Shown in pieces: positions 1 through 8,855 of a DNA stretch of 64,000 nt. The notes under the pieces were generated by a model. That model saw nothing but the letters and a program-made list of their open reading frames with translations. It had not been told where the DNA came from and made no database searches. The stretch is from SG-bin7 sp964498095 (lineage in GTDB: Bacteria; Bdellovibrionota; Bdellovibrionia; Bdellovibrionales; SG-bin7). Numbering within the stretch: the stretch's first letter is position 1; every line of letters starts with the position of its first letter. The position numbers and the translations under genes were made by a program. The stretch is from contig CAZCFY010000002.1 of assembly GCA_964498095.1 (NCBI GenBank), forward strand, positions 1-64,000, read 5' to 3'.

Positions 1-35
1 GATTTTGGCTTAAAACTTGCTATAAAAGCGGCGCT

Positions 36-1328
36 ATGAAAAGCATTGCAGCCGTAACACTATTATTTTTTCTTTTCCCAATAAAATCGGTACGGGCAAC
101 AATCGTAAATTGTCCATCGCTCATGAATAAAACATACTTCGCGAAAGTGATGGATAGCAGTTTTTTTTATGATGATTTCGAAGAGCAGGTGCTTTTTCTA
201 ACAGAACAGGAAAAGACTTATTTTAAAGTTTGCTTCGAAAATGGATTGCTCGTTGATTGGGAGGGAAAAGCCATCAACACAGATCTTGAGAGTCATTGGA
301 TGTTTGTAATGTCAGAGACAGGAGAAATTTATTTGCAGACGAAAAAAGCCATGAAAATGGTATCCCGAATCGGGCGTTATCATCACTCTTCTTTTTTGAG
401 CGGAGGTCGTGTCGCGATGGCCGGCGGGCTGAAAGTCAAAGATGGATTATTGTTGGAGATGGATAATGGTAGCGGCCATTATTCGCCCTTTCCTTTTATG
501 ATGTCGCAAGCGGTCGCTCAGTTGAAAGCTAATGGTGTTAACCTGTCTAAGACCCGCATCATTGATTATAAAAATAAAGTTCAAAAGCTTGTTGAGATGA
601 CCGATGAGAATATTGTTGAGCTAACTATTCATAATTTAAAAACAAGCTTTGGTTTAGCTGGGACTGATTTGGCCACAGCGGGAATGAAACTATCGGAAGT
701 GTTACCGTTACTGCAGTCACAACACGAAAAGGTAAAGTTTTTTGCAGGGAGGCTGATCATAAAACTTCTGCCTTTCGAAGAACTCGCTTCTGTTTTTACC
801 AGCACTTCGGATAAAGAAATTCAAAGTGGAATTCTAAGTGGATTTGCGGAGCTTGATTCGAAAAAACTTGATAAGTTCCTCGTTTCCAAACTATTGGATA
901 TAGCAACCCAGTCAGACTTTCCGGAAGTTAGGGAACGCGCCGCGCGCTTAGTTTCTATGGGATCATTCCCTCGTTCAGACGGCTTTAAATTACTTGCCGG
1001 AGCGAGAACTCAATATGAGTTTTTAAGTTATCTAAAGATGATTTCGTCGCTTTTGAGAGATAAATCTCTACAGGCGGAAAATGCTTTATTGTTGGTGTTA
1101 GAGAGTAAAACTCTCGTTCCATTGCAAAATCCAACAGACTTTGATGAAGTGAGCATCATTTCTGGTTTTGGTGATATATTGCGGAACTACTATCAAAACA
1201 ATCCACGTACACATCATATCCTTCGACGGTTAGGCGAGAGGCTTCGTGATATCGCTGCGAATTCCAAAGAAAAATCGGATGCCAAATTCGAAGCCAATCG
1301 CCTTTTGTACAACTGGGAAAAACGCTGA
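36..1328 (+). CDS. Secreted protein of unknown function with HEAT-like helical repeats
   Basis: The 430-residue product begins with a positively charged start and a hydrophobic stretch to about residue 21, which reads as a Sec signal peptide, so it is probably periplasmic or secreted. Residues of about 215 to 350 form alternating amphipathic helices with leucine/valine spacing like HEAT or Armadillo-type repeats (for example VLPLLQSQHEKVKFFAGRL). No catalytic motif was recognised. A TATAAA box lies at 21-26 but its -35 region is cut by the window edge, and no clear Shine-Dalgarno precedes the ATG. The next gene follows after 43 bases on the same strand and is also secreted, so the two may be co-transcribed. 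Function unknown. Confidence 0.7.
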   Translation: MKSIAAVTLLFFLFPIKSVRATIVNCPSLMNKTYFAKVMDSSFFYDDFEEQVLFLTEQEKTYFKVCFENGLLVDWEGKAINTDLESHWMFVMSETGEIYLQTKKAMKMVSRIGRYHHSSFLSGGRVAMAGGLKVKDGLLLEMDNGSGHYSPFPFMMSQAVAQLKANGVNLSKTRIIDYKNKVQKLVEMTDENIVELTIHNLKTSFGLAGTDLATAGMKLSEVLPLLQSQHEKVKFFAGRLIIKLLPFEELASVFTSTSDKEIQSGILSGFAELDSKKLDKFLVSKLLDIATQSDFPEVRERAARLVSMGSFPRSDGFKLLAGARTQYEFLSYLKMISSLLRDKSLQAENALLLVLESKTLVPLQNPTDFDEVSIISGFGDILRNYYQNNPRTHHILRRLGERLRDIAANSKEKSDAKFEANRLLYNWEKR

Positions 1329-1371
1329 GTGAGCCCGCTCTCGTGGCCTGGATCTTGCTGGTAGTTCGGGG

Positions 1372-1821
1372 ATGAAAAAAATAATAGCGCTTATGATAAG
1401 TTTAGTGATTTTCCTACCGCCGGCGACAGGGCAAGTTGCCGAACCAAATTGGCCGCAATTTAAAGAGCGCCTAGCGCAGCTATCAAGAGAAGTCGATGGA
1501 AATGCGAATTTCATTTCTTTAAGCGGAACTGTCCTAAAAATTGTTCGTGAAGAAAATATTCCTGTACTTAAGGAGCCGATGGCCTTCTTTAAAGCTCTCG
1601 TAGATAATGAAGTTCTAGAGCCAGCCGAAGCCAATCGGGGATTAAAAATGGTCGAAAAAATTCGTACCGGAGAACTCGATTACAAAAAGTTAACCGTGAA
1701 TGATGCCTTTATCTATAGTCTTGAAGGAGAACAAACCGCTCTTGTTGGCGTCATCATAGTTACCTTAGCCGTTATTTGGGCCATCCTAATGACAATTTCA
1801 TTCTTAGGAATCACGTGCTAG
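1372..1821 (+). CDS. Small secreted or membrane-anchored hypothetical protein
   Basis: This 149-residue protein has a classical N-terminal signal peptide (about residues 1-20, ending in an A-T-G-Q region). A second strongly hydrophobic helix lies near the C-terminus (about residues 122-145), suggesting an exported domain anchored by a C-terminal membrane segment. The middle is charged and helical. A large antisense reading frame over the same bases is judged a shadow, because the plus-strand frame has the signal peptide and follows a same-strand neighbour. No family recognised. Confidence 0.65.
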   Translation: MKKIIALMISLVIFLPPATGQVAEPNWPQFKERLAQLSREVDGNANFISLSGTVLKIVREENIPVLKEPMAFFKALVDNEVLEPAEANRGLKMVEKIRTGELDYKKLTVNDAFIYSLEGEQTALVGVIIVTLAVIWAILMTISFLGITC

Positions 1822-1969
1822 TGCTAGGCGCCTTTTTGGGTACACTGTCAAAAGCTTAGACAGCTAAATCACTGTAAATACGAGGATATTTAAACCAGGT
1901 GACGCCTGGTAATGGCATAAATCATGTATTTATCATCTTCGAGATCATTCTATTTATAGGAGATGGGAT

Positions 1970-2653
1970 ATGAAAAAGTTATTAGCGGTCGTTATTTTAG
2001 CGGGATTATCAGCGTTGGTGGCCTGTAAAAAGGACGACCCCGTTAATCTTAATAGCCCAAACTTAATTTCACCACTTAACTGTACGCCAGGTTCCGTAAT
2101 TACTTCGCAAGGAACTTTTCCGCAAGGATCATGTCCGTTGGGTCAAGGTCAAAATCCCGCCAATAATCAATGCGTGGCAGGGACTCCTTGCCAAGGTATC
2201 GGAAGTTTTGGCGGCGGCTCGATTACCTCTTACTACAATTCGCTCAACGTCCTTAGCCAAAGCGTTTTTGAAAACTTAATGGCCGAAGTATTTATGGTTT
2301 GTCAAAAAAACAATGCCTGGGGCATGGCGAATTGCGATTACTATTCAAATAACTTGGAACTCATTATTGAAACTATTTCGCCCGTAACTGGCGGACTGAC
2401 AGCCGGCATGAACAGCACTTATGCGACAATCTATGCCGGCGCGCCTCGTATGCCGCTGGTTTCTGCTATGGGTTATTGGCCGATCAACAACAACACTGGT
2501 AGTAATAACACCGGTGGATTTGAGTTGAGATCAGCGGCTTCCTCCTATGTTATCCGTGTTGAAAGCGGTAACATTGGAAACGACAGTTTCCAAGTGCGTT
2601 TGTTTTATAAGAACGCCGAGTTTGCAAATGGATACGTTTCGCGCTATCGCTAA
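1970..2653 (+). CDS. Putative lipoprotein of unknown function
   Basis: The 227-residue product has a lipoprotein signal peptide with lipobox L-V-A-C (lipidated Cys at about residue 19), so it should be exported and membrane-anchored by signal peptidase II processing. Residues 35-75 are rich in Cys, Gly, Pro and Gln (four spaced cysteines); the remainder is Asn/Gly/Ser rich and probably beta-structured. The start is supported by a good Shine-Dalgarno (AGGAG, about 1960). Its TAA stop abuts the yacG start region, so the two genes may be co-transcribed although functionally unrelated. No named family recognised. Confidence 0.7.
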   Translation: MKKLLAVVILAGLSALVACKKDDPVNLNSPNLISPLNCTPGSVITSQGTFPQGSCPLGQGQNPANNQCVAGTPCQGIGSFGGGSITSYYNSLNVLSQSVFENLMAEVFMVCQKNNAWGMANCDYYSNNLELIIETISPVTGGLTAGMNSTYATIYAGAPRMPLVSAMGYWPINNNTGSNNTGGFELRSAASSYVIRVESGNIGNDSFQVRLFYKNAEFANGYVSRYR

Positions 2654-2656
2654 TTG

Positions 2657-2857
2657 ATGGCCGAAGTTTACTGTCCCACCTGTCAAAAGAAAGTTATTTT
2701 CTCGACTGAAAATCCGTTCCGGCCATTTTGTTCGGAACGGTGTAAACTTATTGATCTTGGACAATGGGCCGAGGAAAGTTACAAAGTTCCTTGTCAAGAA
2801 GATGATAAGGAAAATATTTTTTCCGACATTAATAATTCTGAGAATGATGAAAATTAA
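2657..2857 (+). CDS. yacG: DNA gyrase inhibitor YacG, zinc-binding
   Basis: This 66-residue protein shows the YacG zinc-finger pattern: C-P-T-C near the N-terminus and F-C-S-E-R-C about twenty residues later, giving four cysteine ligands, followed by the L-I-D-L-G-x-W-A motif and an acidic tail. Known family members bind GyrB and inhibit gyrase. ATG at 2657 is preferred over the in-frame TTG just before it. Length and motif order match the family. It follows the lipoprotein gene directly and precedes a hairpin (2866-2887). Confidence 0.92.
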   Translation: MAEVYCPTCQKKVIFSTENPFRPFCSERCKLIDLGQWAEESYKVPCQEDDKENIFSDINNSENDEN

Positions 2858-2865
2858 AACATTTG

Positions 2866-2887
2866 CCCTGGGTTCAATTGCCCCGGG
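2866..2887 (+). terminator. Hairpin downstream of yacG, possible weak terminator
   Basis: Arms CCCTGGG (2866-2872) and CCCCGGG (2881-2887) pair with one mismatch around an 8-base loop, 9 bases after the yacG stop. The following sequence AAAGGTTTTC has only a short T run, so termination is uncertain. Confidence 0.35.
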
Positions 2888-2910
2888 AAAGGTTTTCATT
2901 AAATTTTTGT

Positions 2911-2939
2911 TTGACTCGAAAATGCGTTTTGGGTTGAAT
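2911..2939 (+). promoter_or_regulatory. Sigma70-type promoter for the HU gene
   Basis: TTGACT at 2911-2916 and TTGAAT at 2934-2939 are separated by 17 bases, placing a start site near 2946 and a leader of about 30 bases before the HU ATG at 2977. The -35 is near consensus, the -10 matches four of six positions. An AGGAG Shine-Dalgarno lies 7 bases before the ATG. Confidence 0.5.
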
Positions 2940-2976
2940 GGCGCTCCCACGAGATTCGAATTTTAGGAGACCATAA

Positions 2977-3249
2977 ATGAATAAAGCCCAATTAGTAGAA
3001 AGAATCGCAACTTCTGCAGCACTAACAAAAGCGCAAGCCGAGTTAGTTTTGAACCACACTATCGAAAATATTTGTTCGGCGGTGAAGCGTGGTGAAGAAG
3101 TGAAGATCGTGGGCTTTGGAACTTTCTGTAAACATAAACGTAAAGCGCGTTTGGGCCGCAATCCACAAACTGGGAAGCAAATTAAAATTGCTGCCAGTTG
3201 GTTTCCTAAATTTCGTCCTGGCACTGATTTCAAAGATCTTATAAACTAA
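2977..3249 (+). CDS. HU/IHF-family nucleoid DNA-binding protein
   Basis: The 90-residue product is the normal size of HU/IHF subunits and shows the family layout: N-terminal helices (MNKAQLVERIA), then the V-K-I-V-G-F-G-T-F signature at about residues 45-53 and the DNA-clasping arm with G-R-N-P-Q-T-G-K at about 60-67. HU-type proteins bend DNA and organise the nucleoid. A strong AGGAG ribosome site and a probable promoter precede it. I cannot tell HU-alpha, HU-beta or IHF identity, so no symbol is given. It lies four bases before the phosphofructokinase-like gene, so the two are likely co-transcribed. Confidence 0.92.
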   Translation: MNKAQLVERIATSAALTKAQAELVLNHTIENICSAVKRGEEVKIVGFGTFCKHKRKARLGRNPQTGKQIKIAASWFPKFRPGTDFKDLIN

Positions 3250-3253
3250 GAGA

Positions 3254-4165
3254 ATGAATGAAGAAAATCCTGGAAAGTCCGCTGCGCTAGTAAACTGTAG
3301 CAGCGGCGCCACGGGACTTGTCGAAATCCAACATAATCTTAAAAAATTAGGGCCGAAGTTTGGCCTTAATTTTTTGACCGACACAATTAGTTTAAATTCA
3401 CTAGTTGGAGCCGGCGGTCATAATCTAGGCACTTTGGGTTCCAAATTTTATAATTCAATTGCCCAAAAAATAAACCAGCTTGAAGCCGAGGTAATTATAT
3501 TTTTGGGGGGACGCGGGACCGCAAGAATTTTGGAAGAAATCAGTGGTCAAGTCAAAAAATCTTACGCTCTGATTCCTTTTACTGTGGAGAATGATCTATG
3601 GGGATGCGAAAGTTCCATTGGATTTTCCTCGGCACTTGAGTATGCCCGTAAGCTTTTTTTGGAGTCGGCAAAAACGGAAGAAGATATTTTTATTCTCGAA
3701 GTTGCGGGCCGCGAAAGCGGATTTCTTTCCTTAGAAGTGGGCCTTGCGTTAGGCGCACAAAGTATTATTTTCTCGGAAAATCCAGAAAGCCCCGATGAGA
3801 TCGCAAAAAAATTTAAATTGCGCGCGGCAAAGGGTGCCGGAGAATATCTTTTGATCGTCAACGAGGGAATAAACCCCGGCCGCGCTTTTGATCTGGCCGA
3901 AAATTTACGTAAGCTCCATGGACTAAATACGCAAGTAGCGATCATTGCCCCTTTGCAGAGGCGTTGTGAAATTTCCGCCGGCGACTTCTTGTTAGCGGCC
4001 AAATATGCCGCCAAATGCTGTGAATATTTAGCGCAAGGCCGGTCAGGCGTAATGGTGGGTCTGAGTGGCGGTAAATTTGGCGCCATCGCATTAGCAAATG
4101 TCGCGCAAGAGGTAAAAAAACCTTCGGCGGGACTATTGCGCCTATCACGAGAGCTTTACACTTAA
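3254..4165 (+). CDS. Phosphofructokinase-fold protein with altered active-site motifs
   Basis: The 303-residue protein aligns by eye with 6-phosphofructokinase: V-I-I-F-L-G-G-R-G-T (81-89) stands where the family has GGDGS, P-F-T-V-E-N-D (108-114) where it has PKTIDND, E-V-A-G-R-E-S-G-F (149-157) where it has EVMGRxxG, and a late G-R-S-G-V-M-V segment fits the family's C-terminal region. The Mg-binding Asp of GGDGS is Arg here, the catalytic Asp of TIDND is Glu, and the N-terminal ATP-loop glycine motif is not recognisable. I therefore call it a degenerate or repurposed homologue, not an active glycolytic enzyme. It starts four bases after the HU stop. Confidence 0.7.
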   Translation: MNEENPGKSAALVNCSSGATGLVEIQHNLKKLGPKFGLNFLTDTISLNSLVGAGGHNLGTLGSKFYNSIAQKINQLEAEVIIFLGGRGTARILEEISGQVKKSYALIPFTVENDLWGCESSIGFSSALEYARKLFLESAKTEEDIFILEVAGRESGFLSLEVGLALGAQSIIFSENPESPDEIAKKFKLRAAKGAGEYLLIVNEGINPGRAFDLAENLRKLHGLNTQVAIIAPLQRRCEISAGDFLLAAKYAAKCCEYLAQGRSGVMVGLSGGKFGAIALANVAQEVKKPSAGLLRLSRELYT

Positions 4166-4181
4166 GAATAACACCGCTATC

Positions 4182-5327
4182 TTGGATTACGTGAAAACAA
4201 ATCTAAAAGTTATTTTATTGGCGCTTTTGCTCTTGTCGGGAGCCTGTCAATGCCTTGGGCCTTTTCGTGAAGTAAAAGAAGTTTATATCGGCGAATACAC
4301 GTCGCTCACTGGCCCGGTGGCGAGTTTTGGTATCAATACTCATCTTGGAATTCAGTTGGCCGTTAAAGAGGCTAACAGCAAGAGTGCCGAAACCGGTTTC
4401 CGTTTTAAACTTATTACGATTGATGATGAGGGCGATGAAGCCAAGGCGGCATCCGCCGTAAAAAGTCTTATCGATCAGCGCGTTGTGGCCGTCATTGGCG
4501 AGGCCAGCAGTAACTTGTCTATCGCCGGAGCTAAAGTCGCGCAAGAAAATCGCGTACCCATGATCTCTGCAAGTTCAACGCATCCCAAAGTTACCCAAAT
4601 AGGCGATTATATTTTTAGAGCTTGTTTTGTGGATGCCTTTCAGGGAACCGTGATGGCCAAATTTGCTTTTCAAGATTTGCGGGCCACGCGTGTCGCCGTC
4701 ATGCGGGACGTAAAATCAGAGTATAGTATTGGGCTGGCTGATTTTTTTATCGATAAGTTTAAGGCCATGGGCGGAACCATCGTTGCGGACGTGAACTACA
4801 AAAAGGGCGATCTTGATTTCCGTGAGTCACTCCTGAAAATATTGAAAACTAATCCCGACGCGATTTATATTCCCGGTTATTATACCGAAGTTGGCCTTAT
4901 CGCCCGCCAAGCTCGGCAACTTGGTATTACCGCGAAATTTTTAGGAGGCGACGGTTGGGAAAGTAACCAGCTTTATAGTATCGCCGAAGATGCGATCAAC
5001 GGCGCATTCTTTTCAAACCATTTTGCGGTAGAAACACTCGATGAAAATGCCAAAGCCTTTGTGCAAAAATTTCGGCACGAGTACGAGCTAATCCCTGATG
5101 GTGGTTCGGCTTTGGCGTACGATGCAACTAATATCGTTATCAACGCAATCATTCGCTCTAAAGAGCCAACGCCGCAAAAAGTTCGGGACGAAATCGCGAA
5201 AACTACGGGCTTTCAGGGTGCTACCGGTGAAATTAGTTTTCGCCAAAGCCGTGACCCCATTAAAAGTGCGGTTGTTGTAAGAGTCGATGGTAAAACCAAT
5301 CGCTTCGTGACCACGGTTTCGCCTTAA
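4182..5327 (+). CDS. ABC transporter substrate-binding lipoprotein, LivJ/peripla_BP_6 type
   Basis: The 381-residue protein has a signal peptide with lipobox L-S-G-A-C near residue 22, then a type I periplasmic-binding fold: the opening I-G-E-Y-T-S-L-T-G-P-V-A-S-F-G, the A-V-I-G-E-A-S-S-N segment and the V-P-M-I-S-A-S-S-T-H-P segment typical of branched-chain amino acid binding proteins. It probably captures an amino acid or related ligand. No permease or ATPase gene is adjacent, so its transporter is elsewhere or it is a receptor. The start is TTG at 4182 or GTG at 4191; neither has a clear ribosome site. Its stop overlaps the convergent gene by four bases. Confidence 0.85.
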   Translation: MDYVKTNLKVILLALLLLSGACQCLGPFREVKEVYIGEYTSLTGPVASFGINTHLGIQLAVKEANSKSAETGFRFKLITIDDEGDEAKAASAVKSLIDQRVVAVIGEASSNLSIAGAKVAQENRVPMISASSTHPKVTQIGDYIFRACFVDAFQGTVMAKFAFQDLRATRVAVMRDVKSEYSIGLADFFIDKFKAMGGTIVADVNYKKGDLDFRESLLKILKTNPDAIYIPGYYTEVGLIARQARQLGITAKFLGGDGWESNQLYSIAEDAINGAFFSNHFAVETLDENAKAFVQKFRHEYELIPDGGSALAYDATNIVINAIIRSKEPTPQKVRDEIAKTTGFQGATGEISFRQSRDPIKSAVVVRVDGKTNRFVTTVSP

Positions 5328-6163
5328 AAATACCAGTAAAGTCCCGCTAATCCTAAATGCTCACGTACTGATGGTCCTGATTCGCGAGTATAAGTGCTCG
5401 CCGTCAGCGTAGCGGCCATGGTGGGATTTATTTGCTGACGAAAAATAAGAGAAACAATGCCATCATACTGACGGTAGTAACTATTAAGTGAAAATCGGGG
5501 AGTAAAGTCTTTGCCGATGCGCCAGTGAGTTTCGGAAACATCCCCCGGGCCAAATTGCGAAGGATTCATCTGATAGAGAATTTCAAAAATGAAATAAGGA
5601 TTTATCGGGCGAAGCTGTAACGTATTGCCGCTAAAAGAATAATTAATGGCTAAAGAGTAGCCCTGCGCTACCGCTACTTGGGCCTTACTGATGCGTTCTT
5701 TAATTTCATAAACCGTGCGAATATTGGGGTCGTTTTTTACGAATTTATCTAAGTTGTGTTCTGTCATCCGTCGGATCATGTACTCGGCAAAAAGCTGACG
5801 CTGATTTTGTGCGTCGATGACAGTGCCGCGAAAGACTGTGCCATTGGCGTCAATCACGTCCACGCGGACAAAGGGATTTGAAATGCTCTGGGCCTGCTCG
5901 GCTTCCGTGCGCCCGAACTGGCGTTGGTAGCGGTCAGTAAACTCTTTTGCTAATTCATCATCATCGAAGATACGTTGGAACCAAGTTTTATAGGGCAGTT
6001 GAGGCGGTGGACCAAGCGGGAGTATGATTTCCACATATTCCTTATCCTTTTCTTCATCGAGACTTAAAATGTAGCCATCATGCGGTCCTAAACGTGAAGG
6101 GTTTAGGGGGGCGGCTTTAGCCCAGTTGAAAGCGAAAAAAACAAGTAGAAACAATAATTTCAT
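5324..6163 (-). CDS. Exported protein, possible outer-membrane beta-barrel
   Basis: The 279-residue product has an N-terminal signal peptide (cleavage near A-K-A-A, residue 18). The N-terminal half is charged and contains a long helical region; the last hundred residues alternate polar and aromatic residues and end in G-L-Y-W-Y-F, the terminal-Phe pattern used by outer-membrane barrels for BAM recognition. Function unknown. It is convergent with the substrate-binding gene, sharing the bases TTAA as both stop codons. Confidence 0.65.
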   Translation of the reverse strand: MKLLFLLVFFAFNWAKAAPLNPSRLGPHDGYILSLDEEKDKEYVEIILPLGPPPQLPYKTWFQRIFDDDELAKEFTDRYQRQFGRTEAEQAQSISNPFVRVDVIDANGTVFRGTVIDAQNQRQLFAEYMIRRMTEHNLDKFVKNDPNIRTVYEIKERISKAQVAVAQGYSLAINYSFSGNTLQLRPINPYFIFEILYQMNPSQFGPGDVSETHWRIGKDFTPRFSLNSYYRQYDGIVSLIFRQQINPTMAATLTASTYTRESGPSVREHLGLAGLYWYF

Positions 6164-6260
6164 ATCGAGATTTGATCGGCCGCTTCATAATTATGATTAA
6201 TGGAGAAAAGGGCTAGTTTTTGGTCAGTATTATGGTAGATTTCGTGGAATTAAATATTGA

Positions 6261-6914
6261 ATGTCACAACAAGTCATCATGCGCTTAAATAGCCTCGATT
6301 TTAAAGTACGAAGTGATCTGCATCTTACCCGCAAGATCTGGCACGTCACTACGGTTTTGATGATGGCTTATATCTATACCAAGGTCGATCGTAAAATGGC
6401 GCTAACATTGTTGTCTGTCGCAATGTTGTTTTTTGTCGGCTTCGATATTATCCGCCTGCGTTCGGAATTTATGAATTCTATCGCAGTTAAGATTTTTCAC
6501 AAGGTTATGCGGCGAAATGAGTTAAATGCGCCGGCAGGTACTACTTATTTATTGTCAGGGGTGTTTTTTAGCGCCTTTTTATTTCCTTATGATATCGTGC
6601 TGCTTACCCTTTTGTTTTTAGCAATTGCCGACCCTGTCGCGAGTTACTGTGGCATTCGTTGGGGGCGAGACAAAATTATAAATAATAAAAGTTTGCAAGG
6701 TACACTGGCGGCGTTTGTTGTCTGTACAGTCATATCGTACATATTTTTTCATCGCAATGGTCTGCTGCCGGACCGTATTCTGTTGGCGAGTCTCGTGGCT
6801 GGAATCATCGGCGCGCTGTCAGAACTATTGCCCATTTATAAACTTGACGATAATTTTACTTTCCCAATCTTGTGTAGTTTTTCTCTTTGGGCCATGTTTA
6901 ATGTTTTTTCATAG
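6261..6914 (+). CDS. Dolichol kinase / phytol kinase-like (SEC59/DGK1-type) membrane protein
   Basis: The 217-residue protein has about six to seven hydrophobic helices. It carries R-K-I-W-H near the N-terminus, the L-A-I-A-D-P-V-A-S segment (about 120-128) and G-R-D-K-I followed by K-S-L-Q-G-T, all typical of the CTP-dependent polyprenol/phytol/diacylglycerol kinase family related to phosphatidate cytidylyltransferase. It would phosphorylate a lipid alcohol in the cytoplasmic membrane; the substrate cannot be read from sequence. It precedes pssA by eight bases, which supports a lipid-metabolism operon. Confidence 0.75.
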   Translation: MSQQVIMRLNSLDFKVRSDLHLTRKIWHVTTVLMMAYIYTKVDRKMALTLLSVAMLFFVGFDIIRLRSEFMNSIAVKIFHKVMRRNELNAPAGTTYLLSGVFFSAFLFPYDIVLLTLLFLAIADPVASYCGIRWGRDKIINNKSLQGTLAAFVVCTVISYIFFHRNGLLPDRILLASLVAGIIGALSELLPIYKLDDNFTFPILCSFSLWAMFNVFS

Positions 6915-6922
6915 GGGATGTT

Positions 6923-7762
6923 ATGAGTGACATGGGCGAAAATACAGGGGATCTCAAATTAGTTGCCGGCAGCTCAAAACTTAAACGCCGCGTGAGCATG
7001 CATATTTACATTTTGCCGAACATGCTCACCACCGCAAATTTATTTTTCGGTTTTTACAGCATCATTCACTCCATCAAGGGCGATTTTGTTTACGCTTCTT
7101 ACGCCGTGGTCGCAGCGGCTGTTTTTGATTTATTTGACGGTCGCTTAGCCCGCATGACCCGCTCGACGAGCCGCTTCGGCGCGGAATACGATTCGTTATC
7201 GGACTTAATTAGCTTTGGTATGGCGCCGGGGCTCTTACTCTATCTTTGGGCGCTGCAACCTTTTGGCCGCGTTGGTTGGGTGGCAAGTTTTCTTTACGTG
7301 GCCTGCGGCGCTTTACGATTAGCGCGCTTTAACGTGCAAATTGGCGTCATAGAAAAACAATATTTTCAAGGGTTACCAATTCCAATGGCGGCAGGTATCG
7401 TCGCCAGTTCGGTGTTGGCGTTTCGCGAATTAGGTTTTGAAGCTTATAACTCAATTTATATTTTAGCGATGACGTTTTTGTTATCTATCGTGATGGTGAG
7501 CACGTTCCGCTATCGCAGCTTTAAAGACATGGATCTTAAACAGCGCATGCCGTTTAGTTATTTGGTATTGGCAATCTTATTGTTTGTGGTGGTTGCTTAT
7601 AATCCCGAGGTCATGCTTTTCGTTTTGTTTTTAACGTATGCAGTTCTGGGCGCGGTATTTGGTTTATTCCGTTTGGGAAGAAAACCCGCGAAATTAAAAA
7701 GTGCGCCCGAGTATTTAGAGCAGTCCCAGGGCGATCTTTTAGAAGAAGAAGACGATGAGTAG
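6923..7762 (+). CDS. pssA: CDP-diacylglycerol-serine O-phosphatidyltransferase
   Basis: The 279-residue membrane protein carries the CDP-alcohol phosphatidyltransferase signature D-x2-D-G-x2-A-R-x8-G-x3-D-x3-D at about residues 70-92 (D-L-F-D-G-R-L-A-R, then G-A-E-Y-D-S-L-S-D). The opening P-N-M-L-T-T-A-N-L-F-F-G-F is typical of PssA type II, which makes phosphatidylserine from CDP-diacylglycerol and serine. Several membrane helices follow and the C-terminal tail is acidic. A GGGG ribosome site lies just before the ATG. The 3' end overlaps asd by eight bases, so translation is probably coupled. Confidence 0.88.
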   Translation: MSDMGENTGDLKLVAGSSKLKRRVSMHIYILPNMLTTANLFFGFYSIIHSIKGDFVYASYAVVAAAVFDLFDGRLARMTRSTSRFGAEYDSLSDLISFGMAPGLLLYLWALQPFGRVGWVASFLYVACGALRLARFNVQIGVIEKQYFQGLPIPMAAGIVASSVLAFRELGFEAYNSIYILAMTFLLSIVMVSTFRYRSFKDMDLKQRMPFSYLVLAILLFVVVAYNPEVMLFVLFLTYAVLGAVFGLFRLGRKPAKLKSAPEYLEQSQGDLLEEEDDE

Positions 7763-8744
7763 TGTGGCGATCGTGGGAGCCACGGGATTAGTGGGTTCCC
7801 TTTTTCTAGAATTATTAAAAAAAAGAAAGTTCAAAGTTACCGATTTGCATCTTTTTGCTAGCGATAAGTCCGTTGGCCAAAAAATTAAATTCGAAAAAAA
7901 AATCTATGCGGTAAAAAAATTAGGACCGGGCTGTTTTGACGGTGTCGATTTTGCTTTTTTTTCCTCGGGAGACAATATTAGCTCTGAATGGGCTCCCATT
8001 GCCGCAAAGGCCGGAGCCACGGTTATCGATAACTCTGCGGCCTTTCGTATGAATCCGCGGAATAATTTGATTGTACCCGAAATAAATGGCCACCTGCTAG
8101 GCGCAAAAAGACGGGCCGAAGTTATTGCCAATCCCAATTGTTCGACAATTCAGTTGGTAATGGCCTTAAAACCACTCTTTGATGATTTTGGATTAGATGA
8201 CGTGCGTGTTTCCACTTATCAGTCGGTGAGTGGGGCGGGCCGGGCCGCCGCCGAGGAATTAAAAGCCGAAGTCAAAGCCGTGTTAAATGATAAAAAATTT
8301 AAGACCAAAGAATTTGTTCGGCCCATTGCTTTTAACACCATTCCGCAAGTTGGCTCCATTGATGAAGACGGTTTCTGTAGCGAAGAGAAAAAAATCATGC
8401 AAGAAACTAAGAAGATTCTGGCGGCAGATAGTTTTAAAATTTCGGCCTTTACGGTGCGAGTGCCATCACTAAATGGCCATGCGGAATCCGTTTGGGTGAC
8501 ACTAAAGAAAGATGTCTCGCGCGAAGCCGTGATAGCGTCTTTAAAAAAAATGCCGGGGATAAAAGTTCACGAAGAAATTGGCGACTATCCTACCGTCCGC
8601 TTTAACGCCGATAATTTTGTTCACGTTGGCCGCCTTCATAAGGATCCCGATCATGAAAACACATGGATGATGTGGATTGTATCGGATAATCTACTAAAGG
8701 GTGCGGCGCTAAACGGAATTCAGATCGCCGAGCTGTTTCAGTAA
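7755..8744 (+). CDS. asd: Aspartate-semialdehyde dehydrogenase
   Basis: The 329-residue enzyme reduces aspartyl phosphate to aspartate semialdehyde, feeding lysine, diaminopimelate, threonine and methionine synthesis. It opens with the NADP-binding glycine motif V-A-I-V-G-A-T-G-L-V-G and contains the active-site cysteine in N-P-N-C-S-T (Cys129), plus S-Y-Q-S-V-S-G-A-G-like and late H-x-E elements (N-G-H-A-E-S). Length matches the family. It overlaps pssA by eight bases. The gene ends before a 143-base gap that contains a repeat element. Confidence 0.93.
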   Translation: MSSVAIVGATGLVGSLFLELLKKRKFKVTDLHLFASDKSVGQKIKFEKKIYAVKKLGPGCFDGVDFAFFSSGDNISSEWAPIAAKAGATVIDNSAAFRMNPRNNLIVPEINGHLLGAKRRAEVIANPNCSTIQLVMALKPLFDDFGLDDVRVSTYQSVSGAGRAAAEELKAEVKAVLNDKKFKTKEFVRPIAFNTIPQVGSIDEDGFCSEEKKIMQETKKILAADSFKISAFTVRVPSLNGHAESVWVTLKKDVSREAVIASLKKMPGIKVHEEIGDYPTVRFNADNFVHVGRLHKDPDHENTWMMWIVSDNLLKGAALNGIQIAELFQ

Positions 8745-8855
8745 CTGCCTTACAACCGACTTCCGCGCGCTTCCGGCGCTCGGCCCAAAGGCTACCCTCG
8801 CAAACAACGTTTCATTCAACTAAGAAAAATTGCTGAATACTCCTTTTGACGCGCT

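Noticed and set aside
1230..1634. 134-codon minus-strand frame opposite the 1372-1821 gene
   Set aside because: The plus-strand frame has a signal peptide and fits the gene order; the antisense frame has no domain and low-complexity composition.
1894..1910. Hairpin ACCAGG-TGACG-CCTGGT in the gap before the 1970 lipoprotein
   Set aside because: A six-base stem without a T run or matching copy; not enough to call a terminator or operator.
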